DNA from: Uloborus plumipes | Lineage: Eukaryota > Arthropoda > Arachnida > Araneae > Uloboridae | Direction: 5' to 3' | Assembly (NCBI GenBank): GCA_038373865.1 | Contig: JAXGGA010002159.1 | Location: 1-64,000 of the forward strand | DNA length: 64,000 bases | Shown: piece by piece, positions 46,201 to 59,687 of the stretch | Numbering within the stretch: position 1 is the first letter of the stretch | Layout: each line of letters starts with the position of its first letter | Notes under the pieces: generated by a model | Seen by the model: only the letters and a program-made list of their open reading frames with translations | The model's database searches: none | What the model was told of the DNA's origin: nothing | Position numbers and translations under genes: made by a program

Positions 46201-49200
46201 AATCTTATATCAGGGGGCTCGCAATAGGTTTATAATAAGTAGTGTCCGTACCGCATTACCAACCGTAACGCAGTACCAAATTTGCCCCGCTGATAATGCA
46301 ACAGGGATATATTCTTAAAGTTATTTCGCATATCTTAGTGCTGATCGAATTCACATATCATCTATACCTACTTTAAGAAAGAATAAGGCATTATTTTCTA
46401 TTTTTTGTTAACACAACAAATTTTTATAAACCATTTTTCTTAGGTTGGCATTATTCTCCAACTTACCCTATCATATTTATGTTTTACGTCTGACTTGGAT
46501 TAATACTTCAAACATTTTCTGAGACTCCATTTTCAAACCATTTTGTGATAATTCCAGCATAACTAATTGTTCTTTTATTTATCAACTTGACCCTCGTTGA
46601 GTTAAATTAATAAATACATAAATGGATTTTTTTTTTATTTATTTATTTTTTTGCGGAAAATGTATCTCAATATATTTTTTGAAAACATTGATCCTTAAAT
46701 ATTAAAATATGAAATATTATTGTGGTACTCAACAATAATTATAAAAATTAGAAAAATCGGAATTAAAAAAAATGAATCAACACTATACCCTGTCTCTCTT
46801 ATTATAGCGTTGAAAAAAATACCGATTCAAAGGTTTACGAATTTTATTTTCAGGCCTTGGGGAGCTTGATGGGACTTTATTTTTTCCCTTAAGCGTAGAG
46901 TTAAACCCATTCTCTCAAACAATGTGAAGATATAATTTACGTATTTGTTTGTCAAAAAACATGTCAACAGCGTAGAAATAAATCCATTCTCTTAAACAAT
47001 GCAAAGAAATAATTTAAATATTTTTTGTCAAAAATATGTCAACGTCATACATATATTACCCTCAGTACATTTCTAATTATTTCCGAAATGTACTCACATT
47101 CAATATTTATTTTTTGAATAAGCTAATTTCATGTAGCTTTCGTTAATACAAGATAAGAACCTTCGTACACTTTGAGCCATGTTTGATGCACGGACGTCAG
47201 AGTTTCAAAGGTTTTCTTCTTTCCGCTTCAAAGTAGCCTTGTTACAAGAGGCTTTCAACTATACAAAAAGACTTTTCGTAATTGGGGCATCTTTTGACAT
47301 TTCTCGAATGTGGCGAAGTATGGTAGATGAGATGAAAAGATGATCAATGGCTTCTTTTAAAGAAGAATTGTCGCATTGTTTCAAAATAAAGTTTTGTTTT
47401 GTGTTTTCATTTCTGTTGGTCATGTCATTTATATTGAAGAAATTCTTTTTTTATTTTCACAAAATTAGTTATTTAAAACACAAAAGTAAGCGTTTGCATT
47501 TTTTTTTTTTTTTTTGAAAATACCTATGCTTCAAAAACATTAAAATGAAAATTTTGTGATATACTTAAATGCGTGATTAAATTATACGAAAAACCTAAAC
47601 TTTAACGTTATGCCACCCCCTCCCCGCTGAATTTCCGATGATATTAAACTTCGGTATTTCAAAATAAGATTAAATAAATGACTAAATGAAATAATGTAAC
47701 TGCACATTTAACTGAATGTTTAAACATTGTTTTACTTTTATGGCAGTTACTTAAAAAATACAAGTGAAACTAAACTGAAGAATAAATATTCAAAAATATA
47801 TGCTGCATTTGCTTCGTAGTGAAATAAAAATGATATGTGGTCTGCGTAATTTTGGAAACATATATTGTCTATGGATTTTTACGTAATTTATTTTGTTGTA
47901 ATCTTCTTAGCTTGGACTTTTCTTTCATTCAAAATTCACTCATCTTTTGAGCGCTTATCTTGTTTTTCGTGCTTAACATAACTCGTTAGGCTGAACAATA
48001 AATTGAAAAAGGTACTGCTATTGCTATAATATTAAGTTCAGAAGTAAATGATAAACTGTTAGTTTAGGCATTATTTTAGAGCGTTGAAAAACCGTGTCCT
48101 GGATTTTTATTTCTTTACGTTTAAATCAGAAGTCAGTTTTGGTTCAAAAGCAACAATTTACTAATATGTAATCAGCAAATTGTAACTATTTTAATTTTTT
48201 TAATGGAGTAACTTTGATTATTTGTCAGTAAAGTCATCTTGAAAACAAATAGGGTGTGCGTATTTCTTTTGGAGTAGTGGTTCTTAAGGTATTCTTTGGT
48301 GTTTTCATGTATGTTGATAAGTTTGCTATCCAAGTTATTCTCAACAAACATAGTACTTGATTGAGTTTGCTCTAATTTCATATAGATTCACATAGTTTTA
48401 AACTCTTTTTTCTATTTCTGGTTTTTATTTCCATGCGTATTTTGATATTCCTATTTTACATTAAACTTATGAGTGGTCTGAGCTTGCAGTAAGGATTTTG
48501 TTCTGTAGACAGCATTTTGTAATGCTGTTATAATCTTTTTTAATGAAGTTGATTACTCATTTAATTACTTTTAATACAAATGGATTAAGAACTTTTAACC
48601 TGAGAAGCTAACTTGTTTGCACCTCACTTTACTCCATGACATTATTTTGCTTCAATTTATTTTACTTTTCTACTTAAAAACCTTTCCCCAAATTTCAGAT
48701 TTTTTTTTAATAAAAAAAGAATGGTTTCATCATCTTTTTATAGAATTCTCCCAAAAGCTTTTTACTCCTCAAAAAAGGAAACTCGCACCGTGGAAAGTAT
48801 TCATAATTTAGCTACTAAAATCAATACCTTCTTACATAGATGCCGGCTCTTTTCTCATTTTTATCGATGGTGAGAAAAATTCAATTGTGCGTCCCAAAGA
48901 GGAGAAAATAAGTAGCGAGAAAGCTGTTTCGTCCTAAAAAGACGCGAAGAAAAATGTTCACGAGGAAAGCGGATGGATTATCTACACTGCATATATTTTC
49001 ATGACATTTTAAGCTTCTTGTTTGCGATCAATATAAAAAGAGAATGTTGTAGTGGTATTCTTCGTCTTAAGCACAAAAGCTCCCACTGGAATATATAATG
49101 ACGGAACAATACTTCCTCTGGTATTATTCGTCTTATGTAATTTTCTGTCTTTTTTTTCACGAAGGGATTACATAAGTTGTTGCTCCTTTTAATGTAGATT

Positions 49201-49329
49201 ATAATCAATGTGTGATGCAATTAAAAAGGAGGGTGGAAGAACATATTTTGGCATAATATTTTGCATAAAAATATCTTTATGATATTGGCGGTCTAATTAT
49301 TTTTATTAAAGAAACTTACGGTAGAATAC
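46201..49329. other. No recognisable gene
   Basis: Over 3 kb of AT-rich DNA with T-rich runs (for example 47500-47515). Scattered frames of 60-70 codons are low-complexity. No terminal repeats or RNA genes seen. Confidence 0.5.
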
Positions 49330-49460
49330 TGGTATCCGAGATTCCAAATTAAAACTGTAGAAGACGCAGTAATATACCGCAAATTTGCTAATTTTAGATG
49401 ATTTCCGAGCATTTTATGGTTTTAAACCGGAACCTCTGTTCCGAGTACTACACTATATTA
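49330..49460. repeat. ACTGTAAAAT repeat family, decayed copy 2
   Basis: AGAATACTGG...AAATTAAAACTGTAG...GCAGTAATA...GCAAATTTGCTAATTTTAG parallels 63910-63985 base by base with many changes. The right edge (TTAAACCGGAACCTCTGTTC) is the inverted margin word of the family. Confidence 0.55.
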
Positions 49461-49913
49461 TTTTTTTGCAGAAGTCTGATTAGGTACAAGGACCTGCATA
49501 TCACTCTCCGGTTCTGGTGTCGAAAAATGTGTTAATGATCAATAATAGTATACGTGCCATTTTTGATAGACGCAATAAAGTGGCTCCATAAGCATCTAAG
49601 TATGATGTGGGTGAATGTATCGTAATGGTGGTTCTTAAAAAACTACTCAAAGCTTTTGTAATATTGTATTTTTACCCAATTTGTCCAACATGATGCTGAT
49701 TAGTAAAAAATAGACAACGTTAAAAAAAGTACAAATATATACATTTAAAAACAGTTCAAAATTCAGCAAGCTACTGCCTCGGGCTGTAAAATGCAAAACC
49801 CATCATCAGGACATAAAAATATAAAGACAGGTTTACATGCAAAAACAGTCCAGTGAACCATTTTATTTTACATCCCTGAAACAGTTGTTTGCTGAGTTTT
49901 AAACTCTATTTAA

Positions 49914-50705
49914 ATGTATACAGCTGTACTTTTTAAAAAGTTGTCTATTTTGACTCATTTCACAGTACACATTTTCGTGCATACTGACAACAGTATATTT
50001 CAGGCCGAACTTTATGCACTCAAGGAGGCAATAAATTTTTCAAAGGAAATAAAAAGTGAAAATATTCAAATTATATCAGATAGTCAATCTGCTCTTCAAT
50101 CACTAAAAAATCCCCTCCAGCGAAACATTCTATCAGCGCAAATACAAGAGCTACTTCTCACTTTACCTTCAGTTTCTTTACACTGGGTTAAGGGGCCTTT
50201 GGGGCCATGTTGGGAACTATCGAGCTGATGATTTAGCCCGAACGGCGGCCAACGACCCTCAACATTTTAATACCCTGCTTCTTCCTTTTCCAAAATCAAC
50301 TTAAAATGGTTATCTTCGCTGTCAACTAATGGAAGACTGGCAGGCTCGCTGGAATGAAGGAAAACAGGACGTCGAGTTTTTGAGTTTTTCCCTCGTGTTC
50401 GTCTTACCCCTAGAATCAAGAACAGGTCTGAAACTATTTTCATCTCTGGACACGGTCCTTTCCCTCAGTACTTGCATCGTTTCTCTCTGGCAGATTCCCC
50501 TTTTTGCTCTTGCGGAGAACTGGGTTCTCCCGAGCATTTTCTTTTTACATGTACCTTAACTTCAGACCTCCATCTACGCAGAGATTCTACTCAAACCTTC
50601 AGTCAGAATATTCTCAAAGCATTATATCATAATAACACTCGCTCTTTGATAAATGAACTGTTTTTAAGGCTTTCAAATGAAGGATTCCTCTTTCAAATCA
50701 TCTAA
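49914..50705 (+). pseudogene. RNase H and C-terminus of a second non-LTR retrotransposon
   Basis: 49914-50228 holds an RNase H fragment: SIFQAELYALKEAINF has the catalytic Glu, IQIISDSQSALQSL the third catalytic Asp, and SLHWVKG the strand before the last motif. A frame change near 50196 leads to GHVGNYRADDLARTAA with the final Asp. The first catalytic motif (TDGS) is not recognisable, so the 5' end is truncated or decayed. After another frame change the C-terminal domain reads RFSLADSPFCSCGELGSPEH and FLFTC (50475-50555), a Cys/His pattern common in arthropod elements of this kind. It ends at a stop at 50703-50705. A T-rich 3' region follows, without a clear A-tail or target duplication. A different family from the 43.8-kb copy. 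Confidence 0.85.
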
Positions 50706-52595
50706 TGAAGTTCATTATATACGTGACTCCCCCCCTTTTTTTTTCTTCTTTTTTTTCTTTAAATTCATCTTTCTTTTTCACACGTACAAGTTATTTATAT
50801 TATTATTATTATTTTTTAATTGTATATGTGTATTTGAATGTTTATATTTATATGTCATGTTTATGTAAAAAATCTGTTGTACGTCGAAATTTACTCAAAA
50901 TTTTTGTTCAAAATATGTACTTTTGTTTTTTAAATAAATGTCCCAGAGACCCATACAAAACCGGTTAATCCAAGCAAATTGGAAGGTACGGGGGTCTCTG
51001 GGGTGCTAAATGCTAAAGTACACATTTTCGACTGCTGTTTTACAATGCTCTTGGAGGATGTTTTTTCTTTTCTTTTTTTTTTTTTTTTACATTTCCATCT
51101 TACAAATATTGATGCAGCTGCAGCTTCAGTCTTAAAAGGGAATACTACTTTCAGAAAACATAGCAACATGTAAGATAAATAGAATATTAAAATGTCAATT
51201 AAATATATTAAAATGTTTTTAAGATATAAACAAGTTTAAACAAATTAATTTTTCACTGGAAAAAATAGAAGTTTAAAATAACCTTCATAAGTAAAAACGA
51301 AATTATATGTAACTGCTCATTAAAAAAGTTCAATTAGAATATCTTAAAAATTTATAAGAAGATCAGCGATCTAATGAACCAAATATCAGTATTATCGTTA
51401 AGTGACAAATTGATCGGGATCGTTCACAAAATGAAAACACTCATCCATTAAATTATTCAGTATTTATATGTATTGGTTCGCGATAAAAACGTATGTGTAA
51501 ACATGAGTAATCCCGTAAGATTCAGCGAGTTCAAAGAACCATTAAAATGCAGATCATTAGATAGCTGCTATATTTTTAAATTCTTAACATGTGCAACTAT
51601 AATTTTTCCTAAGTTGACGGTGGTTGACGAGCGTAAACGATCTGGGGCCGGGATCCTTCTAGACTCACACATGTGTACGCGCGTATGTGTGTATTTCTAC
51701 ATATGTATTTATCTCTATATTTATCCTAATTAATAGAACATGCACTATTCATCGCAAAACAGATTTCTTACAAAATTTACCGCTTTTTTTTCCTAAAAGA
51801 ATTATTGTCACTCGCAGAAAGAGACTTCTGACTGATAACAAAAACCACTAGATATTATGACAGAAAACCTTTTCGGTGCAGCTCGCTAATTCTTATTGGT
51901 ATTCTTGAAGTTTTCTTAAAGGAGCTTCTATAAGAATAAAGAAAGACACAAAAGAATGGAGGAATGAACAGAACATATTTGTTTGTTTCCTAAGTCCATT
52001 TTATTCTTCAATCGATATTTCCCGTAGCTTTTCAGATTCCCTGTTTACTTTTTACCTTGATTTATGAGTCGAAAGATTTTACAACAAAAACGTAAATCTA
52101 AAGAGTAAACTAAGTCTATTGTTTTTTTCTTATTTAATGTGCCCTTAAGTACATTTGGAGCATAATTTTAGAATCATGTTTTTTTTTTTTTTTTTTTGTC
52201 AATAAATACTAAGAACTTGAGTAGTCTTAAACAAAATGGAACTCGAAGCTTAGTATTACAAAATATATATATATATTTAAGTGTTTTAAATTTATATTTA
52301 CCTGCATTGAATTGCTTTCAGAAACACAAAAACGTTTTTCATACGTTCAAAATAAATAGATAACACATTTGTGCACTTGATTGCATTTAAACTTGTGTTT
52401 GTTTTTGTTTTTTTTTGTTATCTAAAGTTAAATCATATATACAGTATGGACCCGTCGTCGTGTAATTTGGCAACCAACCAAAGAATGATGATCCCATCTG
52501 AATACGGGGGGCGGGGGATCTAGCAGGGGAGGAAGAAAAATAGCCATGCGGATTTTGAAACCAGTGTTTGATACTGTCACTAGGATTTTATTCAT
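50706..52595. other. No recognisable gene
   Basis: T-rich low-complexity DNA (50733-50760, 51061-51090, 52175-52197). A short inverted pair CAGAGACCC/GGGTCTCTG brackets about 50 bp at 50945-50999. A (GT)-rich patch lies at 51667-51700. No coding support. Confidence 0.45.
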
Positions 52596-52654
52596 TTGTT
52601 GTCAACACTAAGTTCCCACTCACAAAGTCAAACTAAAACTATCAATCAACAGCA

Positions 52655-52787
52655 CCACAAGTTGAGATCCAATGAGCTAGGCTTGAAGAGGAAAGATATC
52701 AAAATAACCATTTGGCTTCTAACCGGACATTGTTCTCTTATGAGGCACCTCGCCCTGATGGGTGTCTCTAACGATACAGGTTGAAAG
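52655..52787 (+). pseudogene. Short remnant of a non-LTR retrotransposon ORF2 C-terminus
   Basis: The frame encodes WLLTGHCSLMRHLALMGVS (about 52710-52770), matching the conserved 'LTGH..L..HL..MG' motif after RNase H in jockey-like elements (compare LVTGHDCLNDHLHRIGI at about 45085). It is followed by a stop where the Cys-rich segment would start. Only about 45 codons are recognisable. Confidence 0.6.
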
Positions 52788-52995
52788 GGCTGCCTAGTAG
52801 GTTATTAAAGTTTAAAAAAACAACGTACTGGGTTGCCACTGTTTGGATCTATGCGAATTGTCGAGCATTGCTGTGAGACAACTGCTAAAGTTCGTTTCGG
52901 CTATTAGGCTTCTCATCGATGGCAGCACGATCTTATCGGAGATAGTGCAATTGACTGCGGGTCCCAGCGCTTTCGTTCGTACGAGAGCGCCCCCA

Positions 52996-53021
52996 TTCAA
53001 TTCATTCATTCATTCATTCAC
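52996..53021. repeat. (TTCA)n microsatellite
   Basis: Six tandem tetranucleotide units (TTCATTCATTCA...), preceded by a moderately GC-rich patch (52835-52995) with no recognised function. Confidence 0.9.
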
Positions 53022-56000
53022 TACTAAGTTGAAAAATGAGTGGAAATAAAAAGTATTTCAATGGATACATCACAAAAAATGGTTTGTTTCTTCCGGAGCT
53101 GTGAAAGGGAAATGGTAGTTTTAAACTTATGTTGAAAAAAAAATGTTAATATAAATAAACCATAGTATAGAATGAAAAAAAAAAGAAAAAAAGCTACTTT
53201 CTTCAAAGCGCCATCTAATAATTAATTGTCAAACAAATTGTCTTACACACATAAGTCTGTAATGGACAAGCTGCTCTTCCTGTTAATTAATAGATTCTTC
53301 CATTTGCCGTTATAGATTAGCTCTTTGCTTTTCCACCTCATTCGTTATTAGGCTGTATTTTGAGAAGTTGCGTAATAAAATTAGCGTATGTGAGTAAATC
53401 TGCGGCAATTGATTTACGAAAATGAATTATTCGAAGTTGGAGGTTTCCTATAAGATGTTGCGTTGCTGATATTATGGAAGTTTCATACAGTTTAATTTAT
53501 TTTCTTTGCTTTAAGTAAGCTATAAAATCATTTGTTTTAAATACTTTGTTATCGATGTACTTAAATAGAGATACCCATTTTCGAGCTTCAATCTATTGTT
53601 CGTCTAAGTTCATATATGATATATCTTGGTTCAAGTAGGAAATAAATATCTCTAATCTGTGGACACAGAAAATCTTTCCATTACACTCTCAAATCAATTC
53701 GTTCTCGAAATTGCATACTGAAATAATATATTTCTCCGGTGTACGTTACTACACCAGTCATACAGATACTTTTAGAATGCTATTTTGATCATTTGATTGT
53801 AAGATAATGATCAAATATGGCATGAAAGATGTAGGTCGGAAAAAAAATGTTAAATGATACTATAAACTATATGCAAAAAATAACATTTAAAGAAAAAAAA
53901 CTTTCAGTTTTTCAGAAGTGACGGAAGAAAAAAAAAAGCGATTTTCCGTAAAAAATTTTAATTCAATTCATTTAGTATGAGGCTTGCGCGACTTGGTGTC
54001 AAACTAAAGAAAGAATGTATTTGTTAAAATAATCTTAAGCTTGATTTACAGAGGAAGAAATATGTTGCAAATACAACCGCAAAATGTTTTTAGAAGTCAA
54101 AGATACCCTTATTATGTCAAGGCAATAAGCTAGTTGTAATCAATATTTAGAAGAAAAAAAAGTTTGATTATTCATATTTTTTGTAATCCGCAAATGATGT
54201 GTCATGTACGTTGTAAAGGAATTTGAGCATATACTTGCAAATTCACATTTTGAGAAAAGCGCCTTTTAGCAGCTCAACAAAAGCGTGGTGATAATTCATT
54301 TAGAGCATTATTTTGACACTTATTATAATGGTAAATGTTAATGAAAGGTAATTTGGAAACCGTAGTTAGACATCGAGTCAAAACATTGCAGCAATATAAA
54401 ATCAAAGCTATTGATTACATTTATGTTGTAAATGGAAATATAAGATTATTCATCTTGGACTCATACGGTCAGTAGAATACATAATCTGCTCAGCGATTAT
54501 ACTGAACTCAGATTATCCATTTTATTAGCACAATGCAGGGAATAAAACCCTTTAAACCTTTTCCTTCCACCATTTCCGAGAGGAAGAATATACAGGGAAA
54601 GAACATAAAGAAACAACACTTAAGGTGCGAAGAAAGTCGGAGCAAACAATGGTCTTTCTCACGTAGTCAAGTGTCTGTCTTTCTAACTGGTCTTATTAGC
54701 TAAGATCAAAGAAGAAAACTTTCTTTGTGTATTCAATCGATATCCTTCCATCCTGAGGCAGATGCTGAAATGCGTCGGGAATAATGCGCTGGTACAGAGA
54801 GGTTAGCGTTATTCTGGACTCTGAATTTCGTTCCTGATCTTTGAAAGTGTATGGCAAAAATGTTCATTTTATTGTTAAGCAATTTGTTGTAGTAAAAAGT
54901 TACATGTGTTAGCATTTATAGCATTAGTGGTTTTAGTTTGTTTTTATTGCAGAAAAAAAAAACAAAAAAAAATCAATAATGGTTCAAAACTTCATAATAA
55001 ACACCCTTTATATGTAGTAAAATTGTAAAAATAAATCGATTAAGGCTCTAGAGTAATTCAACTTGCCATGATATTTATATTTGTTCAAGTTTAATTCAGT
55101 GATGTAATTCAAGGATGTATTATTTAACTCCCGAAACTACGAGTTTCAGTCCAAAGTATGCTTGAACTATTAAACTGAAACAGTACAAACTGTATTGGAC
55201 AGATTCAACAATGACAATTAGCAAGTTTTTATTTTACTTCTGCAGAAACTATTTATCTGTTCTTTAAAACAATACTTGGTAGCAAGAAAAAAAATATATT
55301 AAAGACTAATGATAGAACGAGTAGTGTTCCACAAATGCCGTTTTACCAATTTTAAGTGAGAGAAAAAAAATTACTAAGAGAAATATTGATTTTATTTTAT
55401 TGAATATATTAGACACCAAACAATTTTTGACACGAAAATAAATTCAAATGTAACCTTAAATATCAATTTACTTCATTTCACGCATTCAATTGAAGTTAAG
55501 CAATATTAAGCTAGCGTGGAAAAAATATAGGTAACCTTAAGATCAATACGGTTGCATTAAAACAAGTGCTGCTGGTATCAAATGTTTATTGTCTCAAAAA
55601 GAATATAATGACAACTTTAAAAGAAATAACAATCTTGTTTCAGCGAATTTTTAATGATGTTATTGTTTAGAAAAAAGTATGCTTCACGATCTTGGGACGA
55701 TAATGTGCATCATTTGACGCGATTGACTTCATGTTCTTATTTTTAAACCCTGCTTACAACAAACTAGCACTGCAATTTATTTCCTTTAAAGTCTTCATTA
55801 AACAGTAACGCTTGGCTTAATCGCACTTGAAAAAGTACGAATCTCGTCAATATTTTTTTTAAATATTCTAGGGTTAAAAAAAATCTGACTTATTATTTTT
55901 TCTACATCTAAATGTTGTAACATTTATGAGAATAAAATGGATGTTGTTGTTGTTTTGTGTTTTTGTGTTTTTTGCTTTAAAAACAATTTTTAAATTTATG

Positions 56001-56940
56001 TTTACTTTTTATGTATCGAAAAAGAACTTTAAGGTAGAGAAATATTAATTAGCGTTTATTTTTCAAAACTTTTTTTTTTTTTTTGCGATTGCATCTTTGT
56101 ACAGGAAACATGCATATGCATAACACATACCTAAAGAGCATGCAAACACTCTTCTTTACACATCAGAATATGACCTGAAAACAATATCAACGTTTGTCAA
56201 ATTCGGTTATAAAACGGAATTTGTAAATCGTTTCCTTAATTTTTCTAATAACGAGGTCCTTTCACTATTTCATTCTAGCAGGTTTTTAAAGACATTTATA
56301 ATTTTTGAACAATGTTGTAGAATGAAACCACACTGTACCATATGGTTTTTATAATATCTTTTTAATGGAATAAATACACATGATTTTATTAAAAAATACA
56401 GTGCATCTCAAATGTTAATGGATATACTGATAGGCAACGATGAACAAAAAGATAGATAAAGCGACTAACACAAAGAATATAAGTAAAAAGTGCCACATAA
56501 TAGCACAGGTGTATAGTACGCAACTACACTTTTTGCGGAGAAATCAGATTTTATATTTTTTCCATCGCATGTATATCATAAGTGTTAAAACAAGTTCGAA
56601 TTGCAGGATGACCTTTTAAAAAATGATAAGTTTTTCCTTATTTGTGTAACAGTAAGTCAAACAACAGTCAAAAACTATTTAAAATATTAAATGCTATAAA
56701 ATTCATCAAACATGTTTGCAGTAAAAATCAAAGGTAAACGTCATTTATATTATTTCCCAAACGGGTTTCTTTGTGAAACCACCATAACTTCCTCGATGTG
56801 TCATCACATTTCAAAAGTAGGGAATTATTTTAAGGATATTTCCCCCCGCCTTTTGAGAAATCTAAAGATAAAACTCACATTTTGATTGTGTTGTAGAAAA
56901 GACAGATTTTTTGGGTTATCAATAAGCACTGCTTTAATGT
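53022..56940. other. No recognisable gene
   Basis: Nearly 4 kb of AT-rich DNA. No frame with domain features, no paired terminal repeats that I can see and no RNA gene. It could be intron of the gene whose exon lies at 61021, but nothing here shows that. Confidence 0.5.
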
Positions 56941-56944
56941 ATGG

Positions 56945-57025
56945 CATTCCGTGGTGCCGTTGGTTCGAGCTTTAGGCCGGCAATCCAAAGATCAAGAGTT
57001 TGAATTCCCGTAGACTCGAAAATTC
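56945..57025 (+). mobile_element. tRNA-like SINE head
   Basis: CCGTGGTGCCGTTGGTTCGA resembles an A box in a tRNA D-arm. CTTTAGGCCGGCAATCCAAAG could be an anticodon arm. GAGTTTGAATTCCCG is a degenerate B box/T-arm at the right spacing. The acceptor stem does not close, so this is more likely a SINE head or tRNA pseudogene than a tRNA. The body downstream (to about 57110) has no clear end. Confidence 0.55.
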
Positions 57026-57029
57026 TTCA

Positions 57030-58949
57030 GCAGAATTCCAGTCAAAGTTTTGTAAATGTACGATTTATTTTTAGATTGTGACCCACAGAGTTCTGTTATG
57101 TTAAAATCAGAGAAGATTTTTCTAAATCTCTTAATCGCAGTACATTTTTTAATATTAAAAAAAAAATAATAATAAATAAATAAATAAAAATAAAGGCATC
57201 GATTTCCATTTTGTTGCTATTTTATATCTTAGTGTATTAATGTTACTCAAGGGTAGAGATCCATTTGCTGAGTTGTTTGAAGCGGTTTGAAAATACTCGA
57301 AACTCATGGATTCAATTTGCCCTTTGACAGAAAAATGTCATTTGGATTTTCCTTTAGTTTAATTCTGATCCAAATTTCCATGAACATAAAATTTAAGTTC
57401 ATTATATGGATCTAATCCAGTTTTCGCATAAAAATCAGAAAATAAAACATTTATTTTAACATGATAAATCTAAGTTATCATTCATTATTAATGAGAGCTT
57501 TCCTCTTTAAGAGGGGAGGGTGGTATGTCGTAACTATTTTTATACTTTTTCAAACTTTATAAGTATGACATTATTTTAGAGATTTTCTTTCCCACTTTCC
57601 TCAAAAAATGAAGACAAAATCACATTTTGATATTTTACGAAAAATCTGATTTTTAGATAACCTCTGTCGACCTTATGTTTCGCACGAATCAACTAGTATA
57701 CTCAACATTTCTGAAATTGTTAAATCTAAGCACTTTATTTTAAGACTTACGATTTAGGATCACTATATATAGCAGTAACGGCGAATGAAAGATTGGTGCC
57801 GAACTTTTAAAAACAGTTACCAGGTAAAACTTTCATTAAACTCTCAAAAGAATACATTACAGACGTATCATAGAATGTTGTTGTGTTGTGGACACAATTA
57901 TTTCTTTTCGAGTCATTTTCTACATGCTAATTCCTCTGGTACGTACATGTTCCTTCTTCAGGTTATTCGCCTTTTCACTCGGCATATGCAATTCCAGCTA
58001 CGATAAAACCAAAAGTTTGAATGCTACAAGAAATAAATAAATCAACTTCCAAAAAAGTTTGCGTTCAAATACATTAGATTGTTCTAGAGAGTACGTCAAA
58101 CTCGTGTTAAAACTTAACGGAAAAGTAACTGGTATTTTCGCAGATCCAAAAATTTATTATTAGAATTAATACATAAACTATAATAAAATAACATGCGTAT
58201 TTTCTGGTTTCTTTTTTTTTTAAATTTCAAATTGTTTATAGTATATATATATTAGAAACAAATTTTTGATACTGACTAATGTTTCTAAGAACAGAACAGT
58301 TTGAACATAAAACGAGGCCCAAACAATTACTCTAAAAATACCAAACGATTACCACATGAACATTTTGAAATAGTTTCACAATGCAGGATTTAATACTGAA
58401 TCTAAATTCAGTCTGTAGTGTTCACAGAGTACTCAAACGTGGAGGAAAACCTTTACAGAGATTCTGATGAGGGCATCTACATCCTAATGACTTAACTTTC
58501 AGTGTTTGCTTTAAACATTACCTCCTAATTGGATTTTGGCTTCTGATGAACCGAGAATTTCGTGAAAGTTTCTAGTCTTCCTTTGTTTCAAACTACGATG
58601 AGAATTGCGAAAGCAGTTTCGTATAGAAAGTTCGAAGATGATGAAGATTATTTAATATAAAATTGAGTCATTAAAAGGAAGAGGGCAAGCATACGTAATG
58701 GGGTTGTTTACGGAAATTACATTTGCATTAATTTTGAGGTAGTTTTGCTTATCAAAAATAAGTTCAATTCTCTACTCGTATTATTGATATTTTTGTAATA
58801 AAAAATACGCTGTGATTAATCCATAAGATCTTAAAAACAGTTCATGAAAAAAGTGGTTTTTGTTTTTATTTTAATATGAAGCAACATTGACAGTTAACTT
58901 TTTTTGCACTTCTTTGGCAGTAATAGAGAAGTTATAATGACTCCTGTGC
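57030..58949. other. No recognisable gene
   Basis: AT-rich DNA; one 73-codon frame (57785-58006) without features. Nothing supported. Confidence 0.5.
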
Positions 58950-58957
58950 TTAATACA

Positions 58958-59134
58958 CAGGGCCGTCATTTCAGGTTTTTCTGGGGGGGGGGGGGTCAGT
59001 GTGCAAAAACAATGCAATTTCATGGGAAAACAGCAAAAAACCACGCCCACTTATATGTAAATGCATTGATTTCTCAAAGTCGGGGGGGGGGGGGCAATTT
59101 ACCCACCCCCTGACCCTCCTAAATGACGGGCCTG
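58958..59134. mobile_element. Small hAT MITE, copy 2 (G-run type)
   Basis: A 177-bp element with ends CAGGGCCGTCATTT and CAGGCCCGTCATTT (right, reverse complement) and an exact 8-bp duplication TTAATACA at 58950-58957 and 59135-59142. It holds two G13 runs (58983-58995, 59082-59094) and a C-rich block opposite. Homologous to 28705-28867. The opposed open frames across it are shadows. Confidence 0.93.
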
Positions 59135-59593
59135 TTAATACACAGCATTTTATCATCGGCGGTTTTTTAGTGCTTAGGATAAAAACAATGAGACTAACAA
59201 ATTAAGAAAACCATTAGTGGTGCATAAGGGGTAAATTTAAAGCGCAGTAATATTGTTTTCCTTGATTTTTAAAGTTGCATTTTAAATATTGGAAAATCCT
59301 CAGGGAATCATGTAATAAGTTTTAGCTCTAAGTTTAATTTTGTCTTGTTTTTATTTATTTCCTTAAAACTGTGAAATACATGTATGCAGTTATCTGCATT
59401 TTTTAGGATTTAACGTTATTATGTTCATGAATTAATGGTCTACTTCATTTGATCAGATTTGCAGGAATACCAAGATAAAATATTCACTCTGCTAATAAAT
59501 CCTAATTAATAGTATTCGATAATTATTATGCAATGAATAATTAATGCAATGCGAGCTTTATAAACCGGTTAACAATTTTAATACAGTCATAAT

Positions 59594-59687
59594 TGTAGAG
59601 AAAATTACAACGTTAAGAAGGCACAAATAAGCACTAAGCAGTATCCCTGCTTTTTTGTGCCTTCTTAACGTTGTAATTTTCTCTACA
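59594..59687. repeat. 34-bp perfect hairpin
   Basis: 59594-59627 (TGTAGAGAAAATTACAACGT...) is exactly complementary to 59654-59687. In the 26-nt spacer AAGCAG and CTGCTT can pair again, leaving a small terminal loop. As RNA this would be a long stem with one internal bulge, similar in size to a microRNA precursor, but it could equally be a tiny fold-back MITE. Confidence 0.9.

Noticed and set aside
50941..51003. Inverted pair CAGAGACCC ... GGGTCTCTG around about 50 bp.
   Set aside because: Only nine bases per arm with no duplication; too short to call an element.
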